A DNA stretch of 64,000 nt from Echinometra lucunter (GCA_029962745.1 CM057170.1:23051932-23115931), one strand, 5' to 3'. Positions 24,383 to 36,330 are shown, counted from the stretch's first letter. Notes: a model not told the origin generated them from the letters alone. A program made the numbers and translations.

Positions 24383-24740
24383 CGGGGGGTGTCTTCCGGG
24401 GGAGTTGGGTGATGGGAGTCATCCCCCGTGGAGTTGTGCTCCGGGGGAGTTGCCCTCCGGGGGAGTTGTCCTTGGGGGAGTTGTCCTCGGGGGGAGTTGT
24501 CCTTGGGGGGAGTTGTCCTCGGGGGAGTTGTCCTCCGGGGGAGTTGTCCTGCGGGGGAGTTGTCCTCGGGGGGAGTTGTCCTCAGGGGGAGTTGTCCTCC
24601 GGGGGAGATGTCCTGCGGGGGACCCGTCCTGCGGGGGAGTTGTCCTGCGGGGGAGCTGTCCTCCGGGGGAGTTGTCCTCCGGGGGAGTTGTCAGGTGGGA
24701 GTCGTCCCCGGGGGAGTTGTCCTCCGGGGGAGTTGTCCTG
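24383..24740 (+). repeat. Right outer-domain minisatellite
   Basis: About two dozen units of GGGGGAGTTGTCCTCC with variants, inverted relative to the left outer domain. Unit order and variants differ between the arms, whereas the inner domains match closely. The tandem parts therefore change faster. Confidence 0.9.
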
Positions 24741-24754
24741 ATACGGATTGAATC

Positions 24755-25950
24755 AAGCCTCCCACAAAGTTAACAGATCACTTTAAGGAAAGAAAAGGTG
24801 AACTAAATTAATGGGAGGGAAGGGGGGGGGGGGGAGGGAGAGAGGGCTGGTCTCTATTACCTTTGTATACTCTATTTAGTTCCAGAATTTTCTCTTGCTG
24901 TTGCTGTCATGAAAACTGTTGGCACTGGTCCAACGCTTCTGCGATGAGGCTGGTTTGTGAAGTCCTTTCTTTTTGAAGATTCTTAAGCCAATTTGTACCA
25001 CGCTACCAAATCAAATTGGACGGTCTTTCATGGTATTTTCAGATGGGTTGAAAGTGCTATTTGATTGTGCTACAGTAAACGGTGAAGTTGGCTTTATTTG
25101 TCAGTTTCATTGTTGTGGACATGTAGAAAATGCACTTGAATTCAATGTAAATCATAGATAGAAGTTACATATTTTCAGTGGCTTGACAAATAGGTATACA
25201 GCTCGAGATCGAGAGCTTTGAATTATAGGTTATTTACTTCACATGAAAGTCAATTTTTGAAACATTTGAGTATATTTGATAATGGCAAATTGAATCGAGG
25301 GTGCATAACATCTTGCCGTATCATTCCCCGTTGAGTTTTCTCTTCGTTTCTTCCGCTTCGTCTTTTGAATTACATGAGTAAAGGTTATTTACTTGGAATG
25401 CCATTCAGTTTGTGAAAAAATTCCGTAAAGTTGAGGGTGTATAAAACCCTTTCGTATCATTCTTCTTCTAGTTTTCATTTTGTTTACTCCCTTTCGTCCG
25501 TCACCGTTTCATAAGATATGTGAGATATTTTTTTGTTTTGTAACATTCTTTATTACATTCATTCAGTGCAGTGAAAGAAAGACAAATAATGACTTGTTAT
25601 ACATAATAAATCAAAATGCATAGAAAATTATACAGCCTTCAGAGGTACATAATTCATGTGCATGTATGATTAACACAAATTTTAGTACATATATCATTCA
25701 AATTAGTCTATGCCTGTATAATCAAATCTGTACTAGACCTCTATAGTGCATACAACATTGAAACTGATCACACTTTTTTTCTTTTATGTGTATATTCAAT
25801 CAGAATGCGGGTATGCAAGATATTTTGCAAGTTTCGATCGAGATTGTAAAATTGATGATTTCTATGTGAAATGCAAATTACGATTTTTTCTAATGAAAAA
25901 ACAAACAAACACATAGACATTATACGGATTATCCATTACGGGAATATGTA
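24755..25950. other. Non-coding stretch
   Basis: A G run near 24822-24834, then AT-rich unique-looking sequence. No exon is recognised. Confidence 0.5.
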
Positions 25951-25965
25951 TTTAAAAAGAGAAGT

Positions 25966-26039
25966 TGAGAGAGAGAGAGAGAGAGAGAGGGGAGAGAGAA
26001 AGAGAAAGGAATAGCATTATGAGCAGAGATAGGAAGAGC

Positions 26040-26071
<32 letters not shown>

Positions 26072-26100
26072 CGAAGAAGAAGAAGAAGAAGAAGAGGAAG
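25966..26100. repeat. GA and AAG microsatellites
   Basis: GA runs (about 25967-25990 and 26046-26072) flank a short unique piece and are followed by an AAG run (about 26073-26097). Confidence 0.9.
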
Positions 26101-26284
26101 GAGACGTATAGGAGTAAAAGAATGCAAGTAGGAGGAAAAGGAAAACAACAAAGAGAGCGGACAGCTGTGGTAATAGAACACAAGGTGACTTTGTCATGGT
26201 AAAATATCATACGATACATAGGAGAAATGACTTTTTGAAACTGGAAATAACATCTTGCACATCTCTGTCACATGACTGGTATAC

Positions 26285-26934
26285 CCACATTAACCAATCG
26301 TGATCCGTCCTTCAGCAATTACAAATAGGAGGAAGCTGCTGAGCACAAAAGCTTCGCATTTCGTCATCCACAAACCGCCAACGCTATACCAACACCGCTA
26401 ACATCATGACTTAGACTCTCTAGTCTTTTCCTGCCAAAATCGTTTTTGGTAGAACTCAACCAGCCATAATTCGTCTTTCTGAATTGAAGATTTCGAGAAC
26501 ACTGACAATCGCAACAGAAGCTTCACAAGACTACGAAAACGTCACCTCTATCAGTTACAATTTAACCACACCACCGTGCACCATCCCTAGTTTGGATTAT
26601 TTAGTCCTATTTTCTAACAGAATGCATCTTTGGTAGGATTCAACCAATCAAAACCCGTCCTTCTGGAGTTACTACAACTTGATGTTGCCAAGCACGAAAG
26701 CACTCCGTAAAGCTTCGCATTTAACCTTTTCACCAGAGTCCATCACAATCACCCATCACTGCCATCTGCAGTTTAGACTCTCTAGTCGTTTCCTATACCA
26801 AACCATCTTTGGTAGAAGTCATCTTCCTTCGTTGTAGTACATGCTGTTGATCAGATTTCTTCGGAGTTCAGCATAAAAAAAGATTCTACCATCGAAAGGA
26901 GATATTTCACAGAAGAATGTAAATTGCCTAGAAA
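26285..26934 (+). promoter_or_regulatory. Putative promoter / 5' UTR with three ~180-bp repeats
   Basis: The region directly before the signal-peptide exon contains degenerate direct repeats. ACTCTCTAGTC, about 20 bases, then a TTTGGTAGAA-type block recurs with the TTTGGTAG cores near 26446, 26630 and 26809, a period near 180. Two copies continue with CAACCA...CGTCYTTCTG. A further partial block (CCAATCG...CCGTCCTTCAG) starts near 26295. I cannot place the transcription start. The repeats could lie in the promoter, the 5' UTR or both. Confidence 0.45.
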
Positions 26935-27019
26935 ATGAACTTGAAAATGGCAAGTGGAGTTTGGGGAAAGTGTTGGTTCGCTCCTTTTGCTTTCCTCTTC
27001 ATGGGTACATCTGTATTCG
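26935..27019 (+). CDS. Exon 1: signal peptide of the multi-CUB protein
   Basis: The ATG at 26935 opens 28 codons plus one base. The sequence begins MNLKMASGVWGKCW and continues with a hydrophobic core (FAPFAFLFMG) and small residues (TSVFG), as expected of a secretory signal peptide. The donor is TTCG then GTAAGTCT (phase 1). The upstream ATG near 26917 is followed at once by TAA, so 26935 is the first usable start. The phase fits exon 2 exactly and completes a Gly codon. Exon 2 supplies GTLEIVN, so cleavage probably falls close to the exon junction. Confidence 0.8.
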
Positions 27020-27289
27020 GTAAGTCTCTAAATAAGTGATAATACTTCAGACATCGTCATGTAAATTTCCTTTCAATTTCTCTTACACACTTCCAAGTTA
27101 TTCTCAATAAAATGAAAGTGAAACGAAAAAAAAACAAACATGGTTACCAGTCATTTTTCTCTCTTTTTTCCCCATTTTTCCTTAATTGTATTGAATCCGT
27201 GTTGTAATATCTTTTTTTTTTAATATAAAGGTTTTATAATCTCTTTTTGTACTATGTCGGGAGCGATCGAAAATTCGATTTTTAAGGAG

Positions 27290-27425
27290 GTGCCGTGGTC
27301 GAGTGGTCTAAGGCGCCTGATTGGAGACACGAAAGTCGGGGGTTCGATCCCCGCGGTACGGCACTTATGCCTTCAGCAAGGCATTTGATCTATATTGCTC
27401 TTTTATTGTACATCAAATAAATGAA
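27290..27425 (+). mobile_element. tRNA-derived SINE
   Basis: Pol III box A (TGGTCGAGTGG) and box B (GGTTCGATCCC) are present at tRNA-like spacing. GTGCCGT and ACGGCAC could pair as an acceptor stem, but the T arm does not abut it, so this is not a functional tRNA. The downstream body (TGCCTTCAGCAAGGCATTTG) is a typical urchin SINE body, followed by an AT-rich tail. Confidence 0.7.
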
Positions 27426-27429
27426 AATG

Positions 27430-29255
27430 CTATAGTTCTACAAATCACTTCTAGCCTTTAATTACTGACGTTTATTCTGGACTTTTCTCGCAATATACTG
27501 AACACTAAACACCTATTTTTGGAAATTTCAATTTTATCATCCTTCTCCCCTCTGTACCGAAAATGGTATCCTCTAACTCTTACATAATCATAATGGGATT
27601 TTTTTTTTCATTTTAATTTCTCCTGTCATATTGTATTGTAATTAGCAGTTATTTGTGTTTAATACCAACTGGGCGATATAGATTTCGATGTGTTGGAGCT
27701 AAGACGATTCCCTACAAGGCATTTATTCTAGATTTGAAAACGGCATCGTGGTCCAATTTTGCATTTAATGGATGCATTTAAATTTGTCCCATTTTACGTG
27801 TATTCTCCATGGGATGGAACTCTTTCCCAAATCTTAATTACACACTCCAGTCTTCTTTGAGTAATACATTCGTTATTTCTCCTCGATTTTCGTGGAGCCT
27901 CGAATATGTTCTAGCTGATAGCATTTTCTACAAGGAGGGTGACATCGATTTTAATCAAACTTTGACAGACCGCCTAATTCGTCCCGAGTGACGGATTAAA
28001 ATGTCTCGTTCATTATCGTTATACTTATATGCCATGTCACGTTGATTTGACAGACGGGTATGATGATAGTCGAGACTGAAATTTCTACAGCAAATAATGA
28101 CATTTTGGAAGATGTGTATATCTTCCACGAGGATTTGTTCTGCCTCAAACAAAACAAGAGCAGGTTTAATCAAATAATTGCATAGATTGTTTTCCCTAAA
28201 ATATTTGAAGTCAATCTTTATTGTCACACCTCCATGCGTGGTTTCCTTTCATTACTGCTTCGCAACGTAAATAATGTGATCGTCTTCGAAAAGTCTGAAG
28301 GCGGTCATTTTTCATCACCTTTGACAACTCTCCTCAACAAGTGACAAGACAATTTGTACAAAAAGTATTCCCCCAAATTTTTGAGTGATGCTCAATTTTG
28401 GTCACGGTCAGGGATTTGTTGAAAGGGTGTTTGCTTCATTATGATTTGCATGACTTCAGTATGCTAAGATGGTGAGTGACCTTCTATCAAGAAGTAACAT
28501 ATTCATCACCTATACAGATGTTATAAAAAGCACCAACGGTTTTACTTTACATTTGTTATTGACTAAAAGATTCCATGATATGATCATTCTACTATCGTTA
28601 TAAAGTAGAAAACGGGTCAGTCGTACATCATTCGTCATTGAAGTGAATGGTTTCCATAGTTAATGCAGAAGCGAATGTGCTAGATTATGTATTTTGTATT
28701 TGTATTTATTAATATAACATCACTGACATAATGTTATATCAATATTTTGTTCGAATATAACATCAATAACCAGGACGATTATTACAATAATGATAGAATA
28801 TTATAACAAAAAATATAAATCATGAATAAAATTTGTAGATAAATACAATATTAAATAATGTTCCAATCAAATATCAAATCAGGTAGAATTAAGAGAAATT
28901 AAGTCAAGGTAATATTTAACCAGTAAAAAAACCCCCACACAATTGGTTGTAAACGTATGTACATGGTGCATTACAAATGAAAGCACAAGTTGAAAGATTA
29001 CCACGTTGTAATAGTAAGAAAGAAATAACATCACCGTCATCATCATCAACATCATCATCATCATCATCATCTGTTTAGTGGTTTTCGGAGGTTTGAAGGT
29101 TACTGAAGTTCACGCATTAAAGCTGCACTACATGTACATGATGTATATTTAAAATCACTGTCTATTTTAAAATGGAAAAGGACAGTGTGATACTTGAACG
29201 CGGAATTGATGCATTTGCGAGGTAAATCAAACTATCGTCTAGCTGTGTTTAACTT
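27430..29255. other. Intronic stretch without recognised features
   Basis: AT-rich, with an ATC/ATG run near 29036-29071. No exon, RNA or clear mobile element is seen. Confidence 0.5.
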
Positions 29256-29261
29256 AACACA

Positions 29262-29993
29262 ACAAAAAAGTAACTCCCCCTAATTCGAAATATCATAACT
29301 TTTTAATGAAGAATTTTTGAGCGAAATAATTGGGCGGGAGTGTTCCTACACTTATTGCCTAACTTCTGTGTGAAAATGAGATTGATCCGTCAAGTCGTGC
29401 ATCAGCATGATGAGTGAGCAAACACTAAAGGCAAAAATGTCACTTTTCAAAAATCACAAGAGTCATTTTGGGGGGTCTGTGAAACAAGCTTTTACTGGTG
29501 TATGTTTAAGTGCTGTTGATGTTTATCATGGTTATGTCATGATTGTGTGAGCACATTTTTAACGATGAAGCAAGAAATGCTTAAAATTTACTGTTTAATG
29601 CCGGAAAAACGATAATCGGGTAGTTTCACATATGCTGACTCATGCTGGTTGATGTCAATTCTTTCCATAAACTGAATGGATTTTGTAGTTTTAGAAGGGC
29701 TCAACATCACTTTAAAAAAAAATGTGTTCAACCAACTATGATAAACATGAAAAGCGCCAGGGATAGGCGTGAAAGGGTCAAGCAATGGAATAAACCAAGA
29801 TCGCCGCAGCTTTGTTACACAGACCCCTAAAATTACTCTTGTGACTTTTGAAAAGTGACATTTTGCCTTTAATATCTGCTAACTCATACATGACTTGACA
29901 AATCAATCTCATTTTCACACAGAAGTTAGTCAATAATTATAGAAACACTCCTGCCAAATTATTTTACTCAAAACTTTTACTTTTTTGTTGTGT
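29262..29993. mobile_element. Foldback element, about 730 bp
   Basis: ACAACAAAAAAGTAA at the left faces TTACTTTTTTGTTGT at the right. The arms (about 29262-29495 and 29806-29993) stay alignable over some 190-230 bases, including AAAAATGTCACTTTTCAAAA facing TTTTGAAAAGTGACATTTTG. An inner pair (GTTTATCATGGTT and AACTATGATAAAC) extends the fold. No transposase is encoded. Confidence 0.8.
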
Positions 29994-30054
29994 TTATTAT
30001 ACCACGCTTTCACTATATAGTGCCATAACCTTCTATTTTGGACATATATTTTTT

Positions 30055-30055
<1 letters not shown>

Positions 30056-30104
<49 letters not shown>
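30056..30104. repeat. TA microsatellite
   Basis: Uninterrupted TA repeats, directly followed by the 78-bp tandem duplication. Confidence 0.95.
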
Positions 30105-30107
<3 letters not shown>

Positions 30108-30262
30108 GACCAGCAATAATATAATAAAATGTTATGATAATATAATGATATGTTAATAATGACCAGCAATTATTTTATCAAAAATGACCAGCAATAATAT
30201 AATAAAATGTTATGATAATATAATGATATGTTAATAATGACCAGCAATTATTTTATCAAAAA
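30105..30262 (+). repeat. Exact two-copy tandem repeat, about 78 bp
   Basis: The unit AATGACCAGCAATAATATAA ... GCAATTATTTTATCAAA is present twice head to tail with no visible substitution. It is itself internally repetitive (ATGACCAGCAAT twice per unit). Confidence 0.9.
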
Positions 30263-30269
30263 ATCATTA

Positions 30270-31680
30270 TTGCGCAAGTCCATTACGCTACAGGAAAAAC
30301 TGACATTAATGTGTCATCAACGAGTAGAATTCCAGAAAGTATTGCTCTGTATATTCCAACAAGGAGGAAGAAAAAGGAAATTGAGACTGAAGTAATTTAC
30401 ACCTTTAGCCTATTCATCTGGATATTCTTTTGCTTTCTACTGATATTTATTTTCTTCCAAGCTTTAAATCATTGAAGAGTAACGTTGATTTACCTTAATT
30501 CACTACCAAGAGATTTCTTCGGATCATACATGTGTAAGGAAGTACAGATTAGTATCCCTTTGAAATAATGACACTCAATATTACTCTGATATTCATGATA
30601 TTTGTAGGTGTATGAAGGATGTGCTATGTACATGTGAGATAATATAGTTTTTGTTTGATTACAACTGTCATCTACCGTCTGTATTGACTGAGTATATATG
30701 CACATGGTACTACTGGGTAGCCTCCAATATTTTCCCTACCATGAATATAACTCCATTTGATAATTTCTCGCATTCTTTGAAAAATGATGAAGTAAAATAT
30801 TACCAAATAAACCACGTGAAGAACTGTATGCACTGGAGAACTGATTACAAATAATGTATGCATCGACAGATACTGTCTTGTTAAGATTTGTTTTATTAAC
30901 CTAAAGTCATTTTACATTGGGTGTCCAAAGTGCAATTTCAGTCCATGTACGATCTGAAAGACTTTAAAAAATCAACTCAAAGTCAAGTTTTAAAACTATA
31001 CTGTACAACCATGAAAATTATCTCAGGATTATGAAGCACGTTTTATAGGTGATGCACAAAAGCTACTGAAATTGCCTTGGCCTTTTAACTGGAAAGTCTC
31101 TGCAATCATGTTATTTTCCTTTTTTTTCAAATTGATAAAGAAGATACATGTTTGCCATGCGTATAGGATTTCCGGTCTGCCATATCGGTAATCACACATG
31201 GAGACATTCTGCTCGATAAATTATCAACAGCAGCAACTTATCATTATTTATGTATTTATCCTTTGGTGCACTAAGCCCCTGTGGTTTATTTCAAATGCCA
31301 CCTATATTAACGGTAGCACGCACTTTGTGAGTTTCAGACTCATCAGAGTCAGCATCACATTCGCTTACATGCATGTACATGCGACACAAGTATGGTACAT
31401 TATAACTGCAAAAATTATGTACATTTATGTGATGATTTTTTTTATTTTCAGAAGTAGCCTTTTAAAGCAAATGAATTCTAATTCAGCCTTTGGCTTTACA
31501 CTCATTAGTGAAATTAATGTATATTCATTTTGGAACCACAAAATATGCGGAAAAAAGCGACCCACGTATTCGAACTGCATAGTGATAATTACTTTCTCCT
31601 CTCGTATCTTGTGGAATTCAGGGTACGAAAAATAGAAATACCCTTTATAGAAGACATATTTCACTCGTATACGTTCAAGA
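30270..31680. other. Intronic stretch without recognised features
   Basis: AT-rich. Open frames, including one of 145 residues at 31198-31635, show no domain, no splice framing and no repeat relation. Confidence 0.45.
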
Positions 31681-31687
31681 TAATCAT

Positions 31688-32276
31688 GAGAATGAAACCC
31701 TTGGGACAAATAAATTTTGATGAAAAGAGATAATAGAGAGAAGCATTTAAAAAAAACAAAAAAACTTCCATCAAAATCTGTTACACAAATGAGAAAGTTT
31801 GAAAAGTCTTAATTTACAAAGTTTCTATGGTGATCCTCAAATCGGCATTGTTCCTTCAAAATGGCAGGTTTAGAAGGACAACTCTCCATATGTTTTGTAC
31901 ACAAAATTTCGTATTTTCCCGATTATCTCTCAAGTTGCAGCTTGTCTCCTTCTTAGCTCAAGATATACCATGGGGAAATGTATTTGACGCAACATTATGT
32001 TTAGTTAACAAAGAGACAAGCAGCATCTTTGGAGATAATGGAGAAACATGACAAAAGCATTATGTACAAAACATGTTAAGGGTTGTCCTATAAACCTGCC
32101 ATTTTGAAGCAACATTGCAAATTTGAGGATCGCCGTAGAAAGTAAATTAAGACTTTTCAAACTTTCACAAATTTCTCATTTTGTATCCGATTTTGATGGA
32201 TCTTCCTTACAATTGCTTCTCTCAATCCTCTCTTTTCCTTAAAATGGATACTACCCCATGCCGGGTTTCATTCTCC
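31688..32276. mobile_element. Foldback element, about 590 bp, complete
   Basis: GAGAATGAAACCC at the left faces GGGTTTCATTCTC at the right. Arms include AAAATGGCAGGTTTAGAAGG facing CTATAAACCTGCCATTTTG and the TTTGAAAAGTC blocks. A truncated relative lies at 8490-8850. No coding capacity. Confidence 0.8.
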
Positions 32277-33099
32277 TTTAAATCCGGCAAACTTTCGCGT
32301 ACAAGAACAAGACATTTCCTTTTGAATCTGAGCAAACTTTGAAAGAATCTGGTAGAGCGACTGTTAGCAAGAAAGCGAACCTGTGCTTCTTGTTTGCATT
32401 TCCTTGGTTGGAATATCAAAGCATCCAAGCAAAAGGTAATAGAGAAAAATGCTTTTGAAGAGATACTATACCCCATGAATAAAATACTTGTGTTGAAAAT
32501 TAATGTAGACGATATCTCTGAAAGGACCATTTTACTCTGATTGAATTTGCAATATTGAAATTAAGAGGCGACGTTGATAATTAATTGAGAGTAAATGTAA
32601 CATTACACCATGAAAGGTACCCACATGCAGTTGACTGGATACATTTTCAGTTCATTTTGTATGTTGTGAAAGAGCTCATGTATATTTCGTCTTTTTGCTA
32701 ATGGCTTGCTCTACTTTTATTCAGAAGTGAAATTTCTCGAGCAATCGCCGTAATGCAAACAAAAAGTCCCTTAAATTTGGATGCAATGATTTGAAACGGA
32801 ATGCAATAGATTCATTTTTTTATTTATAGAGAGAAATTCATTCTGCAAGTCGACCGACCCCTTTAAGAACCACATGGAGAATTTCCGCGCCATATTGTAT
32901 TCATAATGAGGGAGATTTGCCATACGCTTTAACATTATTGAAGTGTTTTAAAGAGTAAAAATGAATCTATGCAGAGGGTTTAAAGGGTTGCCATGCAGGT
33001 CATGAAGCCTAGAAACGAATAGTTTTGCAAAGATTTCGAGAGAGCAATCCTATACCGCCACTGCGTATTTCTGTGCCGATGGGCACTGTGAAAAACCCC

Positions 33100-33182
33100 C
33101 CCAACCCCCCCGAAAAACAACCCCAAACCAAAAAAACACAAAACAAAACAAAACAAAGCAAAACAAAACAAAACAAACAAAA
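33100..33182. repeat. AAAAC-rich run
   Basis: C runs followed by repeated AAAAC/AACAA units, most likely a simple repeat. Confidence 0.8.
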
Positions 33183-33291
33183 ACGGTGATTCTTACTTAA
33201 ATAAACGTTTAAGTAAGTTTAGAAACTGCCTCATATATTTTTTTTCAACTATGTGTAACTTTGGGAATTTGAAATAGAATTTACTTATTTT

Positions 33292-33891
33292 TGCCTGCAA
33301 CGTTTTTACTCAATTAATCAGATTAAATTACATCAGCATAATTTGATATAATAATTTTAAGAACTTATGACATTATTAAGCATTAACGTCCATTTACTGC
33401 TCATCTAACATTCACTGACACTATTTGAATTTCAGCTTATGCTTTAACCAACTATCACCTGCAAACATTATTAATGATATTATCTTAAATATGTACGCTT
33501 ACTTTGGCACATACTATCAGGCACATTCTGATCGTGGCATCTAACACCGCCATTCCACAGAGGGCAAGTTCTATCAAAGACTACTGAAAGATGCCTGCAA
33601 CGTTTTTACTCAATTAATCAGATTAAATTACATCAACATAATTTGATATAATAATTTTAAGAACTTATGACATTATTAAGCATTAACGTCCATTTACTAC
33701 TCATCTAACATTCACTGACACTATTTGAATTTCAACTTATGCTTTAACCAACTATCACCTGCAAACATTATTAATGATATTATCTTAAATATGTACGCTT
33801 ACTTTGGCACATACTATAAGGCACCTTCTGATCGTGGCATCTAACACCGCCATTCCACAGAGGGCAAGTTCTATCAAAGACTACTGAAAGA
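33292..33891 (+). repeat. Tandem duplication with an exact 300-bp unit
   Basis: TGCCTGCAACGTTTTTACTC starts at 33292 and again at 33592. The units differ by only a handful of single bases and by no indel that I can see, so the duplication looks recent. Neither unit has a meaningful open frame. Confidence 0.95.
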
Positions 33892-34345
33892 TTAAAAAAG
33901 ATTGACAGATCTCTCAATGATTTTTCACAGATCTTTCAATGATCTCGGAGGTCTTTCATGATTCCTCCGTGATTATTCAATGAATTTCGTGGTCTCTGTG
34001 TTCTCCATCCAAATTTGAACTGGTTCAAAACTGTCTTTCAGCGGTCTTTCAGGAAAATGGTCTTTCGGTGGTCTTTCAGCGATCTCTCAACGAGCGCTCT
34101 AGGATCTTACTAGTCTTTCAATGATCTCTCGATAGTCTCTTAGAGAAATTGTGTTAAATGATCTTACAGAGATCTCAGTTGTTCTTTCAGAGTTCTTTCA
34201 GAGATCTTGGTTGGTCTCTCAGAGGTTCTTAACTGATCTCTCAAAGATCTCAGTCCGTCTGTCAGATGATCTTTCAGTGATCTCTCAATAGTCTTATTGG
34301 ACTGTCAATGAACCCTCGGCGATCTTAAAGGTCCCACAGAGACCT
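33892..34345 (+). repeat. Degenerate GATCTYTCA array
   Basis: Blocks such as GATCTCTCAATGATCTTTCA, GGTCTTTCAGCG and GATCTCTCAAAGATCTCAG recur at irregular 12-25 base spacing over about 450 bases, starting exactly where the 300-bp duplication ends. Confidence 0.75.
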
Positions 34346-34796
34346 CTGAGAAATTTTGCTGGAAAATACTTCTTTGCCTTTCAATGATCCTCGAATGGTT
34401 TTTAGAGCCATTCCACAGAGACACTATTTTCTCTGGTCTTGGAGATTGCTGAGAGGTTGGAAATTATTTCTGAAATATCATTTTGCCTTGCTTTGATTTG
34501 AGTGACAATTCAAAATTGTCATATCTTTGCTAATTCAGAAATATTTTACACTCCTTAATGTTTCATTAATTTTCATTCAAATGTAAAGGTGAATTGTTTT
34601 ATCTGAAAAAAGGGTAAACTGGTCTTAATGAATTTATGCAAGTATGTTTTATTACGCACTTCATCAGTCTTTATTCGAAAAAGATAAGTACAGTCAATAT
34701 AAATTGTTCAAGGAATACGTGTAATCCAATCTGAGTTTAAATCACTAAATTTGTACAAGTTCAAATTACTTGAATGTCCTTTGATATAATTTTACC

Positions 34797-35574
34797 TTAA
34801 CCCTAAAAGATCCGGGCTATTACTGGTTTAGTTATCGGGGGGGGGGGGCATTATGGCCCCCTATAATCTCGGCCGTGGATTGTCGGATCGGCACAAAAAT
34901 TGGCATGAGGGTAGAGAATGATGTAATCTACAAGGCTGTATGGTTAGATTTTATCAAACTGTTTTCTTATATTTTATATGAATTAATTTATGCTAATTTA
35001 TGCGAGAAATCATATTTTTGGCTATATCTCACTGAATAAAGCTTTAGGAACAATGAATTTTGGCACAAATGTTTTTCATAACATTCACATTGACTCCTTT
35101 ACTAAAAAAATGGGTTATCAATTTTTTGTTATGTATTCTATTGTTTTACAAATTCCTTATGTATTTCTTTGGGTTTTTTTAACGTCTTTGGGTGTGTGTG
35201 GGTGTGTGTGTGGTGTGTGTGTGAGGGTGTATGTGAGAGTGTGTGTTTGATGTTTCTCACTATTTTAGAGAGAGTAATTATTCTTTGCTGACAGTATTCA
35301 CATAATTTTGAAGTTTCTGATTTTGCCCACAGGTTTGTACACAGTCATACTGTATACAGAAATGGTGAAATTTTAACGATTTGTGTTCGTAATCGTAATA
35401 TGACACTGGCACCGTAGGTCCGGTCGACATAAATTTGGTATAAAAACGTGCGGGAAGGATCAGAGAAAAAAACTAATTGAATCTCAGATTGATACATCTA
35501 GTTGTTGCGGAGTACCGTCAAAAATTCAACTGGGGGGGGGGGACATAATGGTCCCCCGGATGTATTAGGGTAAA
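34797..35574. mobile_element. TIR element with G-run subterminal boxes, about 780 bp
   Basis: TTAACCCTAAAAGATCCGGG at the left faces CCCGGATGTATTAGGGTAAA at the right. Just inside are G runs followed by CATTATGGCCCCC (left) and ACATAATGGTCCCCC (right). A GT run lies at about 35190-35250. No transposase is seen. Confidence 0.7.
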
Positions 35575-35734
35575 GATACCGCGTATATTATAATACATTG
35601 ACTGTTGAAAGTTTGAGTTTGTAAGACTTCAATCGAGTGTGTCAGTGCGTAAGGGGAAACTTTTAAGTAAATATTAAGTATTTAAGTAAGTGAATCTAGC
35701 TTCCAAATCATTAATCATTTCCAATCAATTTATC

Positions 35735-36330
35735 ATGGGCGTAGATAGCGGGGGGGGGGGGGGGCGGGGGATGGGAGATGCATCCTCCCACATTTTGAGG
35801 TGGACTCATATATGTGTGTGTACAAAAATATGTACGAATGGGTTAATCATCCCCCCAGTTATGAGGACCTGTCTACAATAATGCAGTTAATGACCACTAA
35901 ACAGCGGAAGTCGCCATAAACGGAGCAGTCAACCGGAGTTGGTCTGGGGATCTTTGAGCGTCTAGGTTTGTGATGGAGATTATTTATACTTTGCTGCAGA
36001 AATGCCTTTAGGTCGCTTTTGTGTCAGTTGGGGGGGGGGGGGGCGGACAGGGAGACACGCCCCGATAAAAAAATCACACAATAGGGCATGTACCCCAAAT
36101 TTTAAGCTGAGGATCTTTTTGATTTTTTTTTGTTGCTTTTCAGCATTTTTTTTTTTTTGGGGGGGGGGGTAGCCTATCCCCCCACACCATGTCTAAGCCG
36201 AGGGCCTGCTTAATTTTTATTTATTTTTTTTTTCTTTTTTGCTTGCCATCACATTTTGGGGGTATGTCCCCCCCCCCTCCCCAATAACTAAGCCGATTAC
36301 CCTTTTTTCTTGTTTGTCGACGATTTTTTG
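35735..36330. repeat. Cluster of poly-G/poly-C dispersed repeats
   Basis: CATGGGCGTAGATAGCGG plus a G run (35735-35765), a G run with GACACGCCCC and ACAATAGGGCATGTACCCC (36030-36100), a T/G junction near 36149-36170 and a C run near 36268. These are fragments of the same families seen at 12.6, 18.1-18.6 and 62.7 kb. Confidence 0.65.

Larger units (their letters stand above)
21144..24745. mobile_element. TU-type foldback transposon, 3.6 kb
   Basis: Two long inverted arms (about 21144-22615 and 23303-24745) flank a roughly 690-base unique centre. Each arm has an outer domain of short tandem repeats about 15-17 bases long (CCCCCGGAGGACAACT-like) and an inner unique domain of about 1.05 kb that is nearly identical between arms. 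GATTGAATC stands directly repeated at 21135-21143 and 24746-24754, as an 8-9 bp target duplication would. This layout is that of sea-urchin TU elements (long inverted repeats with tandem-repeat outer domains and 8-bp duplications). No transposase is visible, so it is presumably mobilised in trans. Confidence 0.85.

Noticed and set aside
27290..27365. Functional tRNA gene in intron 1
   Set aside because: Box A and B are good, but T arm and acceptor stem are not adjacent and no anticodon stem forms. The downstream SINE body explains it better.
31198..31635. 145-codon plus-strand open frame
   Set aside because: Hydrophobic, low-information translation of AT-rich DNA next to a foldback element. 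No family pattern.
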